Assembly: GCF_003086895.1 (NCBI RefSeq)
Contig: NZ_CP026004.1
Coordinates: 4,298,684-4,362,683 of the forward strand
Origin: Stenotrophomonas sp. ESTM1D_MKCIP4_1
GTDB taxonomy: Bacteria; Pseudomonadota; Gammaproteobacteria; Xanthomonadales; Xanthomonadaceae
Length of the DNA: 64,000 nucleotides
Direction: 5' to 3'
In this document: positions 41,481-50,519 of the stretch, piece after piece
Layout: the number at the start of each line of letters is the position of its first letter
Numbering within the stretch: position 1 is the stretch's first letter
The notes under the pieces: generated by a model
Seen by the model: only the letters and a program-made list of their open reading frames with translations
Databases searched by the model: none
What the model was told of the DNA's origin: nothing
Program-made: the position numbers and the translations under genes

Positions 41481-43673
41481 TCAGATCACCGTCAGGTTGG
41501 CGTAGGCCATCACCAGCCACTTGCTGCCGGCATCGGCGAACTCGACCTGCACGCGGGCGTGGGCACCGCTGCCTTCGTAGTCGGTCACCATGCCTTCGCC
41601 GAACTTGGGATGGGTGACCAGCGCGCCCAGCTTCAGCGGCGGCGCCTCGATGGAGGCGTGGCCCATCACCCGGCTGCTGCCCAGCGAGGCCGGCCGCGAA
41701 ACCTGAACCTTCGGGCGAACTTCGTGCAGCAGCTCGCGTGGGATCTCGCGCAGGAAGCGCGACGGCAGGCTGTAGTTGTCCTGGCCATGGATGCGACGCG
41801 ATTCGGCGTAGCAGAGCACCAGTTTCTGCCGCGCGCGGGTAATGCCCACGTAGGCCAGCCGGCGCTCTTCTTCCAGCCGTCCGCTTTCTTCCAGCGAACG
41901 CGCGCTCGGGAACAGGCCGTCTTCCATGCCGGCCAGGAACACCAGCGGGAATTCCAGGCCCTTGGCCGAGTGCAGGGTCATCAGCTGCACGCCTTCCTCG
42001 CCCGCCTGCGCCTGCCCTTCACCGGCTTCCAGCGCGGCATAGGCGAGGAACGCCACCAGCTCGTCCATGTCCTCGCCCACTTCCTCGATATCGTCGGCGC
42101 GGCGCAGGAAGCGCGAGGCCACCGAAACCAGTTCGTCGAGGTTGTCGGTACGCGATTCCGAATCCAGTGAATTGCGGCTTTCCTTGCTCCAGTGCTCGCG
42201 CAGCTGCGAGCGCGACAGCACATGGTCCACGCGCTCGGCCAGGGTCATGTGCTGGGTCTGCGCCTGCAGCTCGTTCACCAGCACCAGGAAGCCCGCCAGC
42301 GCATTGCGTGCACGCGCGGCCAGTGCGGTGCCCTGGGTGACCAGCATGGTGGCCTCCCACAGCGAGATGCCCTGCGCACGTGCCTCGCGGCGCACTTCGT
42401 CCAGGGTGCGCTCGCCGATGCCACGGGTCGGCGTGTTCACCGCGCGCTCGAAGGCGGCATCATCGTTGCGGTTGGACAGCAGGCGCAGGTAGGCCAGCGC
42501 ATCCTTGATTTCCGCTCGCTCGAAGAAGCGCATGCCGCCATACACGCGGTACGGCACCTGCTCGCTCAGCAGCGCTTCTTCCAGCGCGCGCGACTGCGCG
42601 TTGCTGCGGTAGAGCACGGCCACTTCGGTGTAGCTGCCGCCATCGCGCACCCACTGGCGCGCACGCTCGACGATGTAGCGGGCCTCGTCCATCTCGTTGT
42701 AGGCCGCATACAGGTCGATCGGCTCGCCGTCGCCGCTGTCGGTCCACAGTTCCTTGCCGATGCGGTCCGGGTTGTGCGCGATGACTGCGTTGGCCGCGCC
42801 AAGGATGTTGGCGGTGGAACGGTAGTTCTGTTCCAGGCGGATGGTCTGCGCGCCCGGGAAATCGCGCAGGAAGCCCTGCACGTTCTCGACCTTGGCACCG
42901 CGCCAGCCGTAGATGGCCTGGTCGTCGTCGCCGACCACGAATACATGGCCTTCGTGACCGGCCAGCACGCGCACGAAGGCGTATTGGATGGCGTTGGTAT
43001 CCTGGAATTCGTCCACCAGGATTTCGCGGAAGCGGGCGCGGTAATGGGCCAGCAGCGCCGGGTTGTCGCGCAGCAGTTCGTGCGCGCGCAGCAGCAGCTC
43101 GGCGAAATCGACCAGGCCGGCGCGATCGCAGCGCGCCTGGTACTCGATGTAGGCCTGGCGCATGGTTTCCAGCCACGCATCATGCGGCTCGGGCTGGATG
43201 TGCTGCGGGCGGCGGCCCTCATCCTTCTGTTCGTTGATCCACCACGCGATCTGCTTGGGCGGGTACTTGCTGTCGTCGATTTCCAACGCCTGCACCACGC
43301 GCTTGACCAGCCGCAGCTGGTCATCCGAATCCATCACCTGGAAGCTTTCGGGCAGCTTGGCATCCTTCCAGTGCAGGCGCAGCAGGCGGTTGGCCAGGCC
43401 GTGGAAGGTACCGATCCACATGCCACGGCTGCCGTGGGGCAGCTGCGCGTCGATGCGGTGGCGCATCTCGCCGGCAGCCTTGTTGGTGAAGGTCACCGCG
43501 AAAATGCCATGGGTCGGCACGCCTTCGACTTCGTGCAGCCAGGCAATACGGTGGGTGAGTACGCGGGTCTTGCCGGAACCGGCACCGGCCAGCACCAGAT
43601 GGTGGCCGGGGGGAGCGGAGACGGCTTCGCGCTGGGCCGGGTTCAGGCCATCGAGCAGGTGGGAGACATCCAT
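41481..43673 (-). CDS. uvrD: DNA helicase II (UvrD/Rep, SF1A)
   Basis: 730 residues. Walker A LAGAGSGKTRVLTHR (about residues 29-43), AVTFTNKAAGEM, Walker B VDEFQDTNAIQY, VVGDDDQAIYGWRGA, LEQNYRS, LMTLHSAKGLEFPLVFLAGM and YVGITRA: every SF1A motif is intact. It is an ATP-driven 3'-5' helicase in nucleotide excision and mismatch repair. The C-terminus, QVEFADAGSKWLVMAYANL, is the UvrD tudor-like end that distinguishes it from Rep. Monocistronic. Confidence 0.96.
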   Translation of the reverse strand: MDVSHLLDGLNPAQREAVSAPPGHHLVLAGAGSGKTRVLTHRIAWLHEVEGVPTHGIFAVTFTNKAAGEMRHRIDAQLPHGSRGMWIGTFHGLANRLLRLHWKDAKLPESFQVMDSDDQLRLVKRVVQALEIDDSKYPPKQIAWWINEQKDEGRRPQHIQPEPHDAWLETMRQAYIEYQARCDRAGLVDFAELLLRAHELLRDNPALLAHYRARFREILVDEFQDTNAIQYAFVRVLAGHEGHVFVVGDDDQAIYGWRGAKVENVQGFLRDFPGAQTIRLEQNYRSTANILGAANAVIAHNPDRIGKELWTDSGDGEPIDLYAAYNEMDEARYIVERARQWVRDGGSYTEVAVLYRSNAQSRALEEALLSEQVPYRVYGGMRFFERAEIKDALAYLRLLSNRNDDAAFERAVNTPTRGIGERTLDEVRREARAQGISLWEATMLVTQGTALAARARNALAGFLVLVNELQAQTQHMTLAERVDHVLSRSQLREHWSKESRNSLDSESRTDNLDELVSVASRFLRRADDIEEVGEDMDELVAFLAYAALEAGEGQAQAGEEGVQLMTLHSAKGLEFPLVFLAGMEDGLFPSARSLEESGRLEEERRLAYVGITRARQKLVLCYAESRRIHGQDNYSLPSRFLREIPRELLHEVRPKVQVSRPASLGSSRVMGHASIEAPPLKLGALVTHPKFGEGMVTDYEGSGAHARVQVEFADAGSKWLVMAYANLTVI

Positions 43674-43682
43674 TCCCGCATT

Positions 43683-45086
43683 TTACGGCATCGCCGTCGC
43701 GGCTAATGCGACCACCTGCGTGGCCAGCGCCTGCGCCTGCTGACGCAGTTCAGGCACCGCCAGGCTTTCCCACAGGCTGCCGATGCGCAGACTGCCGAGT
43801 ACGCCCAGCCGGGCCTGCGCCGCGCCGCTGGCGCTGCTCAGGCGGTCGCCCGGCACGCTGCTGTCCAGGCCGAGCCCATGCGGCCCGGGGCGGGCCACGC
43901 CATCGGCCAGCAACTGCTGCAGCAGCGGGTTGCGCAGCGCGCGGGCACGGGTTTCCACACCGGTGGCGTTGACCACGGCGGCCACCGTCCACTGCTGCGC
44001 GCCGCCCGCAGCATCGCGGCCGGACAGGTGCAGCGACGCGCCTTCGCGCCAGACCCGCTGCAGGCGGGAACGGTGCAGGTGCAGCTGGCCGCTGGCCCGC
44101 AGTGACTGCAGCTGCGCATCGACCGCTTCGGCAATGCGGTGGCGGTGCACATCCCAGTAGCGCACCACATGGCGCAGGAAGCGGCGCTGGTCGGTTTCGT
44201 CCAGGCTGCACCACAGCGCCTGGCCATGCGGGCGGATGCGATCCATCACGCCCTGCCAGGGCTGGCCATCGGCGTGCGCCTGGCGGGCGTAACCGCGCAG
44301 TGCGCGTACACGCTGGCGCAGAGTCATCGACATCAGCGCGACGGGATCGAAATCCGGCAGTACGCCGTGCGCATGCGGCAACGGCAGCAGGCCATGGCGC
44401 GAGATGACATGCAGCGGCCCCGAATGGCCCGCGGCAATCAGCGCCAGCACGGTATCGGCCATGCTCAGCCCGGAACCGACGATGGCCAGTGCGTGGGTGC
44501 CCGCCAGCGTGCGCACGCCGTCGTAATCCCAGGCCTCGACCACATCCTCGGCGGCCAGCGCATCGGCACCATCGACCGGCAGCGGACGCATGCTGTTGCC
44601 GGTGGCGATGACCACCTGCGCCGCATGCACCGTGCCGCCCTCCCCCAGCGAAAGCCGATAGCCTTGGCTGTCCGGCTGCAGCGCGGACACCGGCTGCATG
44701 ATCACCTGCAGCTGTGCCGGACTGGCCGCCGTCGCGTCCTGCAGGCGCTGCTGCAGGTACGCGGCGAAATGGTGGCGGCTCACATAGCGCTCGCCCAGAA
44801 CCTCGCGTGCCTCGCCCGGATAGGCGTGGGTGGCCTGCAGGTAATCGAGGAAATCACCGGGCTGGTCGGGAAACGCGCTCATCTTCGCCGCCGGCACGTT
44901 CAGCAGATGCTCCGGCCACGGCGTTGCGTAGGCGATGCCCTGGGCCACGTGTGAAGCGGGTTCGATGATGGCCAACGCCAACGGCGCCCGGGCCTGGCGC
45001 AGCACCTGGATCGCCACCAGCACGCCGGCCGCACCACCACCGATGATCGCCAAGTCCAGTTCGCCATTACGCGGTGAATCAGTCAT
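43683..45086 (-). CDS. FAD/NAD(P)-binding protein (COG4529-type)
   Basis: 467 residues from ATG 45086. LAIIGGGAAGVLVAIQVL binds FAD; IVGSGLSMADTVLAL is a second dinucleotide site. ATPWPEHLLNVPAAKMSAF and the DRIRPHGQALWCSL segment are typical of the FAD-NAD(P)-binding family related to hydroxyacylglutathione-linked or siderophore N-hydroxylase-like flavoproteins. The substrate is unknown. Same strand as uvrD with 9 bases between, so co-transcription is possible. Confidence 0.85.
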   Translation of the reverse strand: MTDSPRNGELDLAIIGGGAAGVLVAIQVLRQARAPLALAIIEPASHVAQGIAYATPWPEHLLNVPAAKMSAFPDQPGDFLDYLQATHAYPGEAREVLGERYVSRHHFAAYLQQRLQDATAASPAQLQVIMQPVSALQPDSQGYRLSLGEGGTVHAAQVVIATGNSMRPLPVDGADALAAEDVVEAWDYDGVRTLAGTHALAIVGSGLSMADTVLALIAAGHSGPLHVISRHGLLPLPHAHGVLPDFDPVALMSMTLRQRVRALRGYARQAHADGQPWQGVMDRIRPHGQALWCSLDETDQRRFLRHVVRYWDVHRHRIAEAVDAQLQSLRASGQLHLHRSRLQRVWREGASLHLSGRDAAGGAQQWTVAAVVNATGVETRARALRNPLLQQLLADGVARPGPHGLGLDSSVPGDRLSSASGAAQARLGVLGSLRIGSLWESLAVPELRQQAQALATQVVALAATAMP

Positions 45087-45146
45087 GCGCCGATTGTAGG
45101 CCATGCGGGGCGACGGACCGGCGTGACGCACCGGCGGCCCCTGCAT

Positions 45147-46565
45147 TCACATCAACGCATCGGCCAACCGCGCGATGCCTTCCCGGCTGCGCCGCCAGGC
45201 CGCGCGTCTGCGCCACTGCTCCAGGTCCAGCAGGCGCGACTGGCGCAGGTAGTCATCCTCGATGGCGCACAGCTGCTGCACCAGCGCCCGGTCGTAGCAG
45301 ATCAGGCCAATCTCGGCATTCAACGCAAAGGAACGGATGTCCATGTTGATCGAGCCGAGCACGGCGATGTCATCGTCCACGCTCATGTGCTTGGCATGCA
45401 GGAACTGGGGTTCGTACAGGGCAATCTGCACGCCACAGCGCAGCAGCTCGTCGTAGTACGCCTCCTGCGCCCACGAGGTCAGCCGCTGGTTGTTGCTGGC
45501 TGACAGGATCAGCTGCACCTGTACGCCGGACAGCGCGGCGATGCGCAAGGCGCTCAGCGTCGCTTCGTCGGGCACGAAGTACGGGGTGACCATCACCAGC
45601 CTGCGCCGCGCCAGGTGGATCAGCGCGGCCACGGCATCGCGTGCATTGCTGAACGGATAGGCCGGGCCACTGGGCAGCAGCTGGGTGGCGATGTCATCGG
45701 CGCACACCGCGACATCCGCAATCACGTCCAGGCGCTGCCCGGTTTCGATGTACCAGTCGCTGGCGAACACCGCCTCCAGATGGGCCACCGCCGGGCCGCG
45801 CACGCGCGCGACCAGTTCCCGGTTGGGGTGGCCGGGCACGAACCGTGGGCCGGCCAGATTCTGCGAACCGACGTACGCCACTTCGTTGTCGATCACGGCG
45901 ATCTTGCGATGGTTGCGCAGGTCCATGCGCCCGCTGCGGCGCCAGCGCAGGCCACCCGGCAGCATCGCGCGTACTTCGATGTCGCGTGCCTGCAGGCGCT
46001 TGCGGTAGGCACGCAGCCCACGCTTGGCACCCACCGCATCCAGCAGCACGCGGCACTGCACGCCACGGGCGGCGGCTCGCTGCAGCGCTTCGACGATGGC
46101 CTCGCCCACCGCGTCGTCGAACATGAGGTAGTACAGCAGGTGGACGCGATCCTCAGCCTGGTCGATGTCGGCAATGAGGGTGTGCAGCGATTCGTCATAG
46201 TCGGTCAACAGATCGACCGCGTTGCCGTGCACCGGCATGAAATCGCCCTGGCGCTGCACCAGCGGCACGATTTCGGCGCTGGCGGTATCCGGCTGTGGGG
46301 CCCAACGCAGGCGACGCTGCAGCGCCTGTTCCTCGCGGATGACCTGCGACGCCTCGGCCTGGCGCCGGATGCGTTCGCGCGACAGCCACGGGTGGCCGAA
46401 CAGCAGGTACAGCGGCAGGCCCAGCAGTGGCACGAAGCCGACCAGCAGCAGCCAGCTGCGCGCCGCGCCTGGCGTGGTGCGCGCGGGGATCCAGCACAGC
46501 GCGACCAGCCGGATGAGCCAGTCGATCAACAGCAGGTACGAACCCAGCAGCCACTCGAACAGCAT
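45147..46565 (-). CDS. cls: Cardiolipin synthase (phospholipase D superfamily)
   Basis: 472 residues. Two N-terminal membrane helices (LLGSYLLLIDWLIRLVALCW; LLLVGFVPLLGLPLYLLFG) are followed by two PLD domains with HKD motifs NHRKIAVIDNEVAYVGSQN (about residues 215-233) and LHAKHMSVDDDIAVLGSIN (about 395-413). It condenses two phosphatidylglycerols to cardiolipin at the inner membrane. ATG 46565 starts directly at the first helix. The letter (A, B or C) cannot be assigned, although the two-helix N-terminus is ClsA-like. Confidence 0.93.
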   Translation of the reverse strand: MLFEWLLGSYLLLIDWLIRLVALCWIPARTTPGAARSWLLLVGFVPLLGLPLYLLFGHPWLSRERIRRQAEASQVIREEQALQRRLRWAPQPDTASAEIVPLVQRQGDFMPVHGNAVDLLTDYDESLHTLIADIDQAEDRVHLLYYLMFDDAVGEAIVEALQRAAARGVQCRVLLDAVGAKRGLRAYRKRLQARDIEVRAMLPGGLRWRRSGRMDLRNHRKIAVIDNEVAYVGSQNLAGPRFVPGHPNRELVARVRGPAVAHLEAVFASDWYIETGQRLDVIADVAVCADDIATQLLPSGPAYPFSNARDAVAALIHLARRRLVMVTPYFVPDEATLSALRIAALSGVQVQLILSASNNQRLTSWAQEAYYDELLRCGVQIALYEPQFLHAKHMSVDDDIAVLGSINMDIRSFALNAEIGLICYDRALVQQLCAIEDDYLRQSRLLDLEQWRRRAAWRRSREGIARLADALM

Positions 46566-46631
46566 CGCGTCGCCCGTCGGGAGGTGAGCGGCCATTCTGC
46601 CCAGCCTTCATCTGGTGTGCCAACCGAAAGC

Positions 46632-46655
46632 GTGCCGACCAACGGTCGGCACCCA
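46632..46655. repeat. GTGCCGACCAACGGTCGGCAC intergenic stem-loop
   Basis: GTGCCGACC/GGTCGGCAC with a short loop, followed by partial copies TGGTCGGCACCCACC up to about 46690. It resembles the CCGACCAAGGTCGG arm at 28457 and is likely the same broad REP class. It lies between the cls promoter side and the rpmG terminator. Confidence 0.65.
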
Positions 46656-46708
46656 CCGGGTTGGGATGGTCGGCACCCACCGGCACCCACCGCAGGAACA
46701 CCGGGCAC

Positions 46709-46738
46709 AAAAAAACCCGCCACGCGGGCGGGTTTTTT
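46709..46738. terminator. Bidirectional intrinsic terminator after rpmBG
   Basis: AAAAAAA-CCCGCC, loop ACGC and G, GGCGGG-TTTTTT. The stem has six strong base pairs plus A/T pairs, with T tracts on both strands. It lies 27 bases beyond the rpmG stop and ends the rpmB-rpmG transcript on the minus strand. Confidence 0.85.
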
Positions 46739-46764
46739 CGGAAGCGACCAGCAATCCTCGCGGA

Positions 46765-46929
46765 TTACTTGATCTTGCCTTCCTTGTACGGGACGTGCTT
46801 GCGCACGACCGGATCGTACTTGGAGAATTCCATCTTCCCCGGGGTGTTCTTCTTGTTCTTGTCGGTCGTGTAGAAGTGACCGGTACCGGCGGTCGAAATC
46901 ATACGGACCTTATCGCGCTTGCCTGCCAT
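46765..46929 (-). CDS. rpmG: 50S ribosomal protein L33
   Basis: 54 residues: [20 protein letters not shown], then [20 protein letters not shown] and a basic end (YKEGKIK). It lacks the CxxC zinc ribbon pairs, so it is the zinc-independent form usual in gammaproteobacteria. It is too short for common ORF cut-offs. It follows rpmB by 13 bases, the standard rpmBG operon. Confidence 0.97.
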   Translation of the reverse strand: MAGKRDKVRMISTAGTGHFYTTDKNKKNTPGKMEFSKYDPVVRKHVPYKEGKIK

Positions 46930-46942
46930 GATCGTCTACTCC

Positions 46943-47179
46943 TCAGACCTTTTCGCCGCGCGCACGCAGCTCAGCCAGAACGGAATCGATGCCGTTCTTG
47001 TCGATGGTGCGCAGTGCATGCGCGGAAACACGAAGCTTCACCCAGCGGTTCTCGCTGGCAACCCAGAAGCGGCGCTCGTGCAGGTTGGGCAGGAAACGAC
47101 GACGGGTCTTGTTGTTGGCGTGCGAGACGTTGTTACCCGTCTGCACTCGCTTGCCGGAAACCTGGCATACGCGGGACAT
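46943..47179 (-). CDS. rpmB: 50S ribosomal protein L28
   Basis: 78 residues: [20 protein letters not shown], then [19 protein letters not shown] and the conserved [18 protein letters not shown]. First gene of the rpmBG operon. ATG 47179 has a GAGGTG upstream. It is preceded by a leader of about 160 bases and a good promoter (47347-47375). Confidence 0.98.
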   Translation of the reverse strand: MSRVCQVSGKRVQTGNNVSHANNKTRRRFLPNLHERRFWVASENRWVKLRVSAHALRTIDKNGIDSVLAELRARGEKV

Positions 47180-47346
47180 TGCGCACCTCGATAGTAAGTT
47201 GTGTCAGCCCGTAGCCCGGGAGACGGCGGCCTCGGTGGTTGCCCACCACACGTCAAGAGAATCAAAGGGTTACGCTGGCGTTGGGCGGCCGGGGACGTGC
47301 TCCCGGGGGTGCCGCCCGGTCGGAAACCGGACACAGCGAGCCGCGC

Positions 47347-47375
47347 ATTATGCACGGGTTCAAGCACTTGCGCAA
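47347..47375 (-). promoter_or_regulatory. Sigma-70 promoter of rpmBG
   Basis: On the minus strand TTGCGC, a 17-base spacer and CATAAT. Transcription would start near 47340, leaving an unusually long leader of about 160 bases with several GC stems (for example around GGCCGGGGACGTGC). The element overlaps the region just upstream of the divergent-end fusion gene stop. Confidence 0.5.
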
Positions 47376-47393
47376 GTTACCCACAGGGGCGGG

Positions 47394-48845
47394 TCAGGGC
47401 GTGGCGATGAACAACCCGCCCGAACCGGGCGCCCGCTGCAACGCGTCGGGACTCAGCCGCGCCCGCGCCGTGGTGATGAACAGCCGCCCATCCGGGGCGA
47501 AGCACAGCGCGCCCACGTGCGGCGCCGGTACGGCCAGCCGCCGCTGCACCGCGCCATTCGCCGCCAGTTCCAGCACACAGGCCCCACCCCACATCGCCAC
47601 CCACAGGGTGCCCTGCGGCGACAGTGCCAGGCCATCAGGTTTGCCCGCTTCACCCAGGAAATCGGTGACCACCTTCGGCTCGCCCAGCGTGCCCGCCGCC
47701 ACATCGGCGGGGTAAGCCAGCAGGGTGCGCGCAAGGGTATCAATCACGTACAGGGTGTCGCCGGCCGGGTTGAACACCATGCCGTTGGCCACGCCCAGGC
47801 CCTCGGCCACCCGCCGCACCGGCGCATCCACCGATGCCGCGTGGAACAGCGCCCCGCGTCCACCCAGCAGGCCACGGTGCATCGACCCCGCCCACAGGCC
47901 GCCATGCGCATCCACGGTCATGTCGTTCAGGCGGCAACCGGCGCCCACATCGATTGCCGGCCCCGGCTGCAGCGCACCGTCAGCGGCAATCCGCACGAAG
48001 TGCGTTTCGCCATTGCCGACCAGACCCTGTGGCGCCAGCGCCAGCGACCAGACCGGCTCGGACAGCGACGTGCGCGTGCAGGCCTCGCCGTCCCACTGCA
48101 GCAGGGCCGGCGCGGTTGGCTCCACCCAGGCCACGCGACCATCGGCAAGCACCACCGGCGATTCCCCCACCAGCGTTCCTGCATCGCACACCAGGCGTAC
48201 GCCACTGGCCGGTACCGCCTGCAGCGCCTGCAACCAGTGCCGCGCGCGCCGGCCCACCTCATCGGCGGCGCGACCGGGGCGGTAAAGATCGGTACCAATG
48301 CCCACCGCGCGCACGCCGGCCTGCCACAGCGCAGGCAGCGCATCGGTCGTGAAGCCCCCCACCGCCACCAGTCGCGCCTGGGCCGGCAGCACGGCCGACA
48401 GTGCCGACAAGCGCGGCGCGGCATCGTGCGCCGGGAAGGCCTTCAGGTAGCGCGCACCTGCGGCCAGCGCGGCGAACGCTTCGGTGGCGGTGCTGAAGCC
48501 GGGCATCGGTTCCATGCCGTGCGCGCGTGCGGCGGCGATCACGTCCGGGTTGGTATTGGGAGATACGCAGAAGCGGCAGCCGGTGGCCGCCAGCGCCTCG
48601 ACCTGGGCAACCTCCAGCACGGTGCCCGCGCCCACCCACAGGCGGTCGCCGAAATGCCCGGCCAGCAGTGCAATGGTGGCCAGCGGATCCGGCGAATTGA
48701 GCGGGACTTCAGCCAGGCGCACGCCCGCATCCACCAGTGCCTGGCCGACCGCCAGGGCCTCGGCGCCGGTCAGCCCGCGCAGGATCGCCACCAGCGGTGT
48801 CTGTTCGATGGCCGCATCGAAGGCGGCGGCGTGTGCGGTGTTCAT
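47394..48845 (-). CDS. dgoA: Fusion of 2-dehydro-3-deoxy-6-phosphogalactonate aldolase (DgoA) and SMP-30/gluconolactonase
   Basis: 483 residues in one frame. Residues 1 to about 212 are a KDPG/KDPGal aldolase: LVAILRGLTGAEAL, EVPLNSPDPLATI, VGAGTVLEV and the Schiff-base lysine K135 in GARYLKAFPAHD. Residues about 218-483 are an SMP-30 beta-propeller lactonase with metal ligands in GESPVVLADGRVAWVE, CRLNDMTVD and GKPDGLALSPQG. The first half cleaves KDPGal to pyruvate and glyceraldehyde 3-phosphate; the second would open galactonolactone. The fusion joins nonconsecutive steps of one pathway. ATG 48845 overlaps the dgoK stop by 4 bases. Confidence 0.9.
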   Translation of the reverse strand: MNTAHAAAFDAAIEQTPLVAILRGLTGAEALAVGQALVDAGVRLAEVPLNSPDPLATIALLAGHFGDRLWVGAGTVLEVAQVEALAATGCRFCVSPNTNPDVIAAARAHGMEPMPGFSTATEAFAALAAGARYLKAFPAHDAAPRLSALSAVLPAQARLVAVGGFTTDALPALWQAGVRAVGIGTDLYRPGRAADEVGRRARHWLQALQAVPASGVRLVCDAGTLVGESPVVLADGRVAWVEPTAPALLQWDGEACTRTSLSEPVWSLALAPQGLVGNGETHFVRIAADGALQPGPAIDVGAGCRLNDMTVDAHGGLWAGSMHRGLLGGRGALFHAASVDAPVRRVAEGLGVANGMVFNPAGDTLYVIDTLARTLLAYPADVAAGTLGEPKVVTDFLGEAGKPDGLALSPQGTLWVAMWGGACVLELAANGAVQRRLAVPAPHVGALCFAPDGRLFITTARARLSPDALQRAPGSGGLFIATP

Positions 48846-49774
48846 GGCATTGCCTGTGTGGCGCGGTGCAGGGCAAGGAAGCCGCGTGTCACGGCATCGT
48901 GGGACAGCAGGGTGCGTGCGCTGCCGCCGAGGGCATGCACGGCAGCGGCGTAAAGCGCGCAGACTGGCGCGGCACCGACCATCGGCAGCGGTGCCTGCAG
49001 CGCCGCAGGCCACAGCCGCCGTACATCGGCCAGCTCGGCGCCGATCAGTACGCCGCGCAGCCACGAGGCACCGTCTGCACGTGGCAACTCGCCACGGATC
49101 ACCCGCGCCCGCGCACCGAACAACAGGCTGCCCAGCCCCAGCCCGCCGGCATGGCCGTGCTGCAGGCCATCGAAGAAAGCCGCTCCCTCCGCCGCCGGGC
49201 CGTCCACCACCGACGCCAGCAGCCCGGCGGCGGTGAGCCGGTCGAAGATCTCGCCGGACATTGCCGTGAGGAAGGACACCACGGCCCCACCCTGCAGCTG
49301 CACCCATTTGCTGTGCGTGCCGGGCAGCGCCACCAGCCCATCCGGTGGCAGCACACCAGTGGCCAGCAGGCCCAGCAGTTCGGTTTCTTCACCACGCATG
49401 ATGTCCGGCGCGTCGTCCTGCGTTCGTCGGCAGGCCAGTCCAGGCACGATGGCCACCGGTATCTGGCCGATGCAGGTGTGATGCAGCTGGGCGGCCAGCC
49501 GCTCTGGCGTGGCCGGGCAGTCCGCGTAGCCGGCATCGCTCCAGCCGATGTTCGATCCGACCATGCCACACGCGTACACCGCCGCGGCGCCCGGCCAGGC
49601 GGCGGCGGTCTGTTCCAGCAGCGCCTGCATCTGCGTGCGGTCCAGCCCGGCGATGCTGCGGGGCTGCTCCACGCTGTCCAGCAGCCGCCCATCGGCGGCG
49701 ATGAGGAAGGCGCGGAAGTTGCTGCTGCCCCAGTTGATGCCGATGATCGGTGCGTCGTTGTCGTGCATGCTCAT
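48842..49774 (-). CDS. dgoK: 2-dehydro-3-deoxygalactonokinase
   Basis: 310 residues. IIGINWGSSNFRAFLIAADG is the phosphate-binding start (DWGTSNLR in relatives). VYACGMVGSNIGW, IMRGEETELLG and VALPGTHSKWVQL are the DgoK signatures. It phosphorylates 2-keto-3-deoxygalactonate with ATP. It overlaps the SDR stop (4 bases) and the aldolase start (4 bases), so translation is coupled. Start could be ATG 49774 or, two codons later, 49768. Confidence 0.94.
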   Translation of the reverse strand: MSMHDNDAPIIGINWGSSNFRAFLIAADGRLLDSVEQPRSIAGLDRTQMQALLEQTAAAWPGAAAVYACGMVGSNIGWSDAGYADCPATPERLAAQLHHTCIGQIPVAIVPGLACRRTQDDAPDIMRGEETELLGLLATGVLPPDGLVALPGTHSKWVQLQGGAVVSFLTAMSGEIFDRLTAAGLLASVVDGPAAEGAAFFDGLQHGHAGGLGLGSLLFGARARVIRGELPRADGASWLRGVLIGAELADVRRLWPAALQAPLPMVGAAPVCALYAAAVHALGGSARTLLSHDAVTRGFLALHRATQAMP

Positions 49775-50517
49775 CGGCGCGTCACCCCGGCGCCACCGTC
49801 CAGCGGTACCACCGCACCCGTGATCCAGCCGCTGCGCGGCGATGCCAGGAACAGCGCAAGCTCTGCGGCATCGGTGGCGGTACCCAGGCGCTGCAGTGGG
49901 TGCCGCTGCACGTTGCGTGCGCGGGCCGCCGCCGGATCATTGCTGCGCGCGAACGACCCCTGCAGCATCGGTGTATCCACCGATGCTGGTGCGATCGCGT
50001 TGACCCGGATGTGCTCATCTGCAAGTTCCAGCGCAGCGGTACGCGCCAGCGACTCCAGCGCGGCCTTGGACGCTGCATAGGCCGCCAGCCCGGGCGTGGC
50101 ATAGCGGGCGTTGATTGAAGACAGCAGCACGATGCTGCCGCCTCCATTCGCACGCAGGCCAGCCAACCCATGGCGCATCAGCCGGCGCGCACCCAACACG
50201 TTCACCGCATGCACCTGCTGCCAGAGCACATCATCGTCCGCCCAGGTGTCGGCCGGCGGGCACCAGCCCGCGCAGTGGATCAGCGCGTCCAGCGGCTGGC
50301 CCAGGTGTGGTGCCAGCGCGGCATCGACCGCACCGGCATCGGCCAGGTCGGCCCGTACCTGCGTGGTCGCTGCTGGAACCGGATCCCGATCCAGTGCCAG
50401 CACCTGCGCCCCCTGTGCCTGCAGCTGCGCCAGCACCGCCGCGCCGATGCCACTGGCCGCCCCGCTCACCCAGACATGCCGGCCTTGCCACTCACCCTGC
50501 ATTGCGTCGTTGCCCAT
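49771..50517 (-). CDS. Short-chain dehydrogenase, probably sugar (galactose-type) 1-dehydrogenase
   Basis: 248 residues. VSGAASGIGAAVLAQLQ binds NAD(P), SIVLLSSINARYATPGLAAY supplies the Ser and Tyr, and YAASKAALESLARTAALE holds YxxxK. It ends PLDGGAGVTRR. It has classical SDR length. Its place between the TonB receptor and dgoK implies the first oxidation, sugar to lactone. Galactose, fucose or arabinose would all fit by fold. The start could be ATG 50517 or 50502. Confidence 0.83.
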   Translation of the reverse strand: MGNDAMQGEWQGRHVWVSGAASGIGAAVLAQLQAQGAQVLALDRDPVPAATTQVRADLADAGAVDAALAPHLGQPLDALIHCAGWCPPADTWADDDVLWQQVHAVNVLGARRLMRHGLAGLRANGGGSIVLLSSINARYATPGLAAYAASKAALESLARTAALELADEHIRVNAIAPASVDTPMLQGSFARSNDPAAARARNVQRHPLQRLGTATDAAELALFLASPRSGWITGAVVPLDGGAGVTRR

Positions 50518-50519
50518 GC

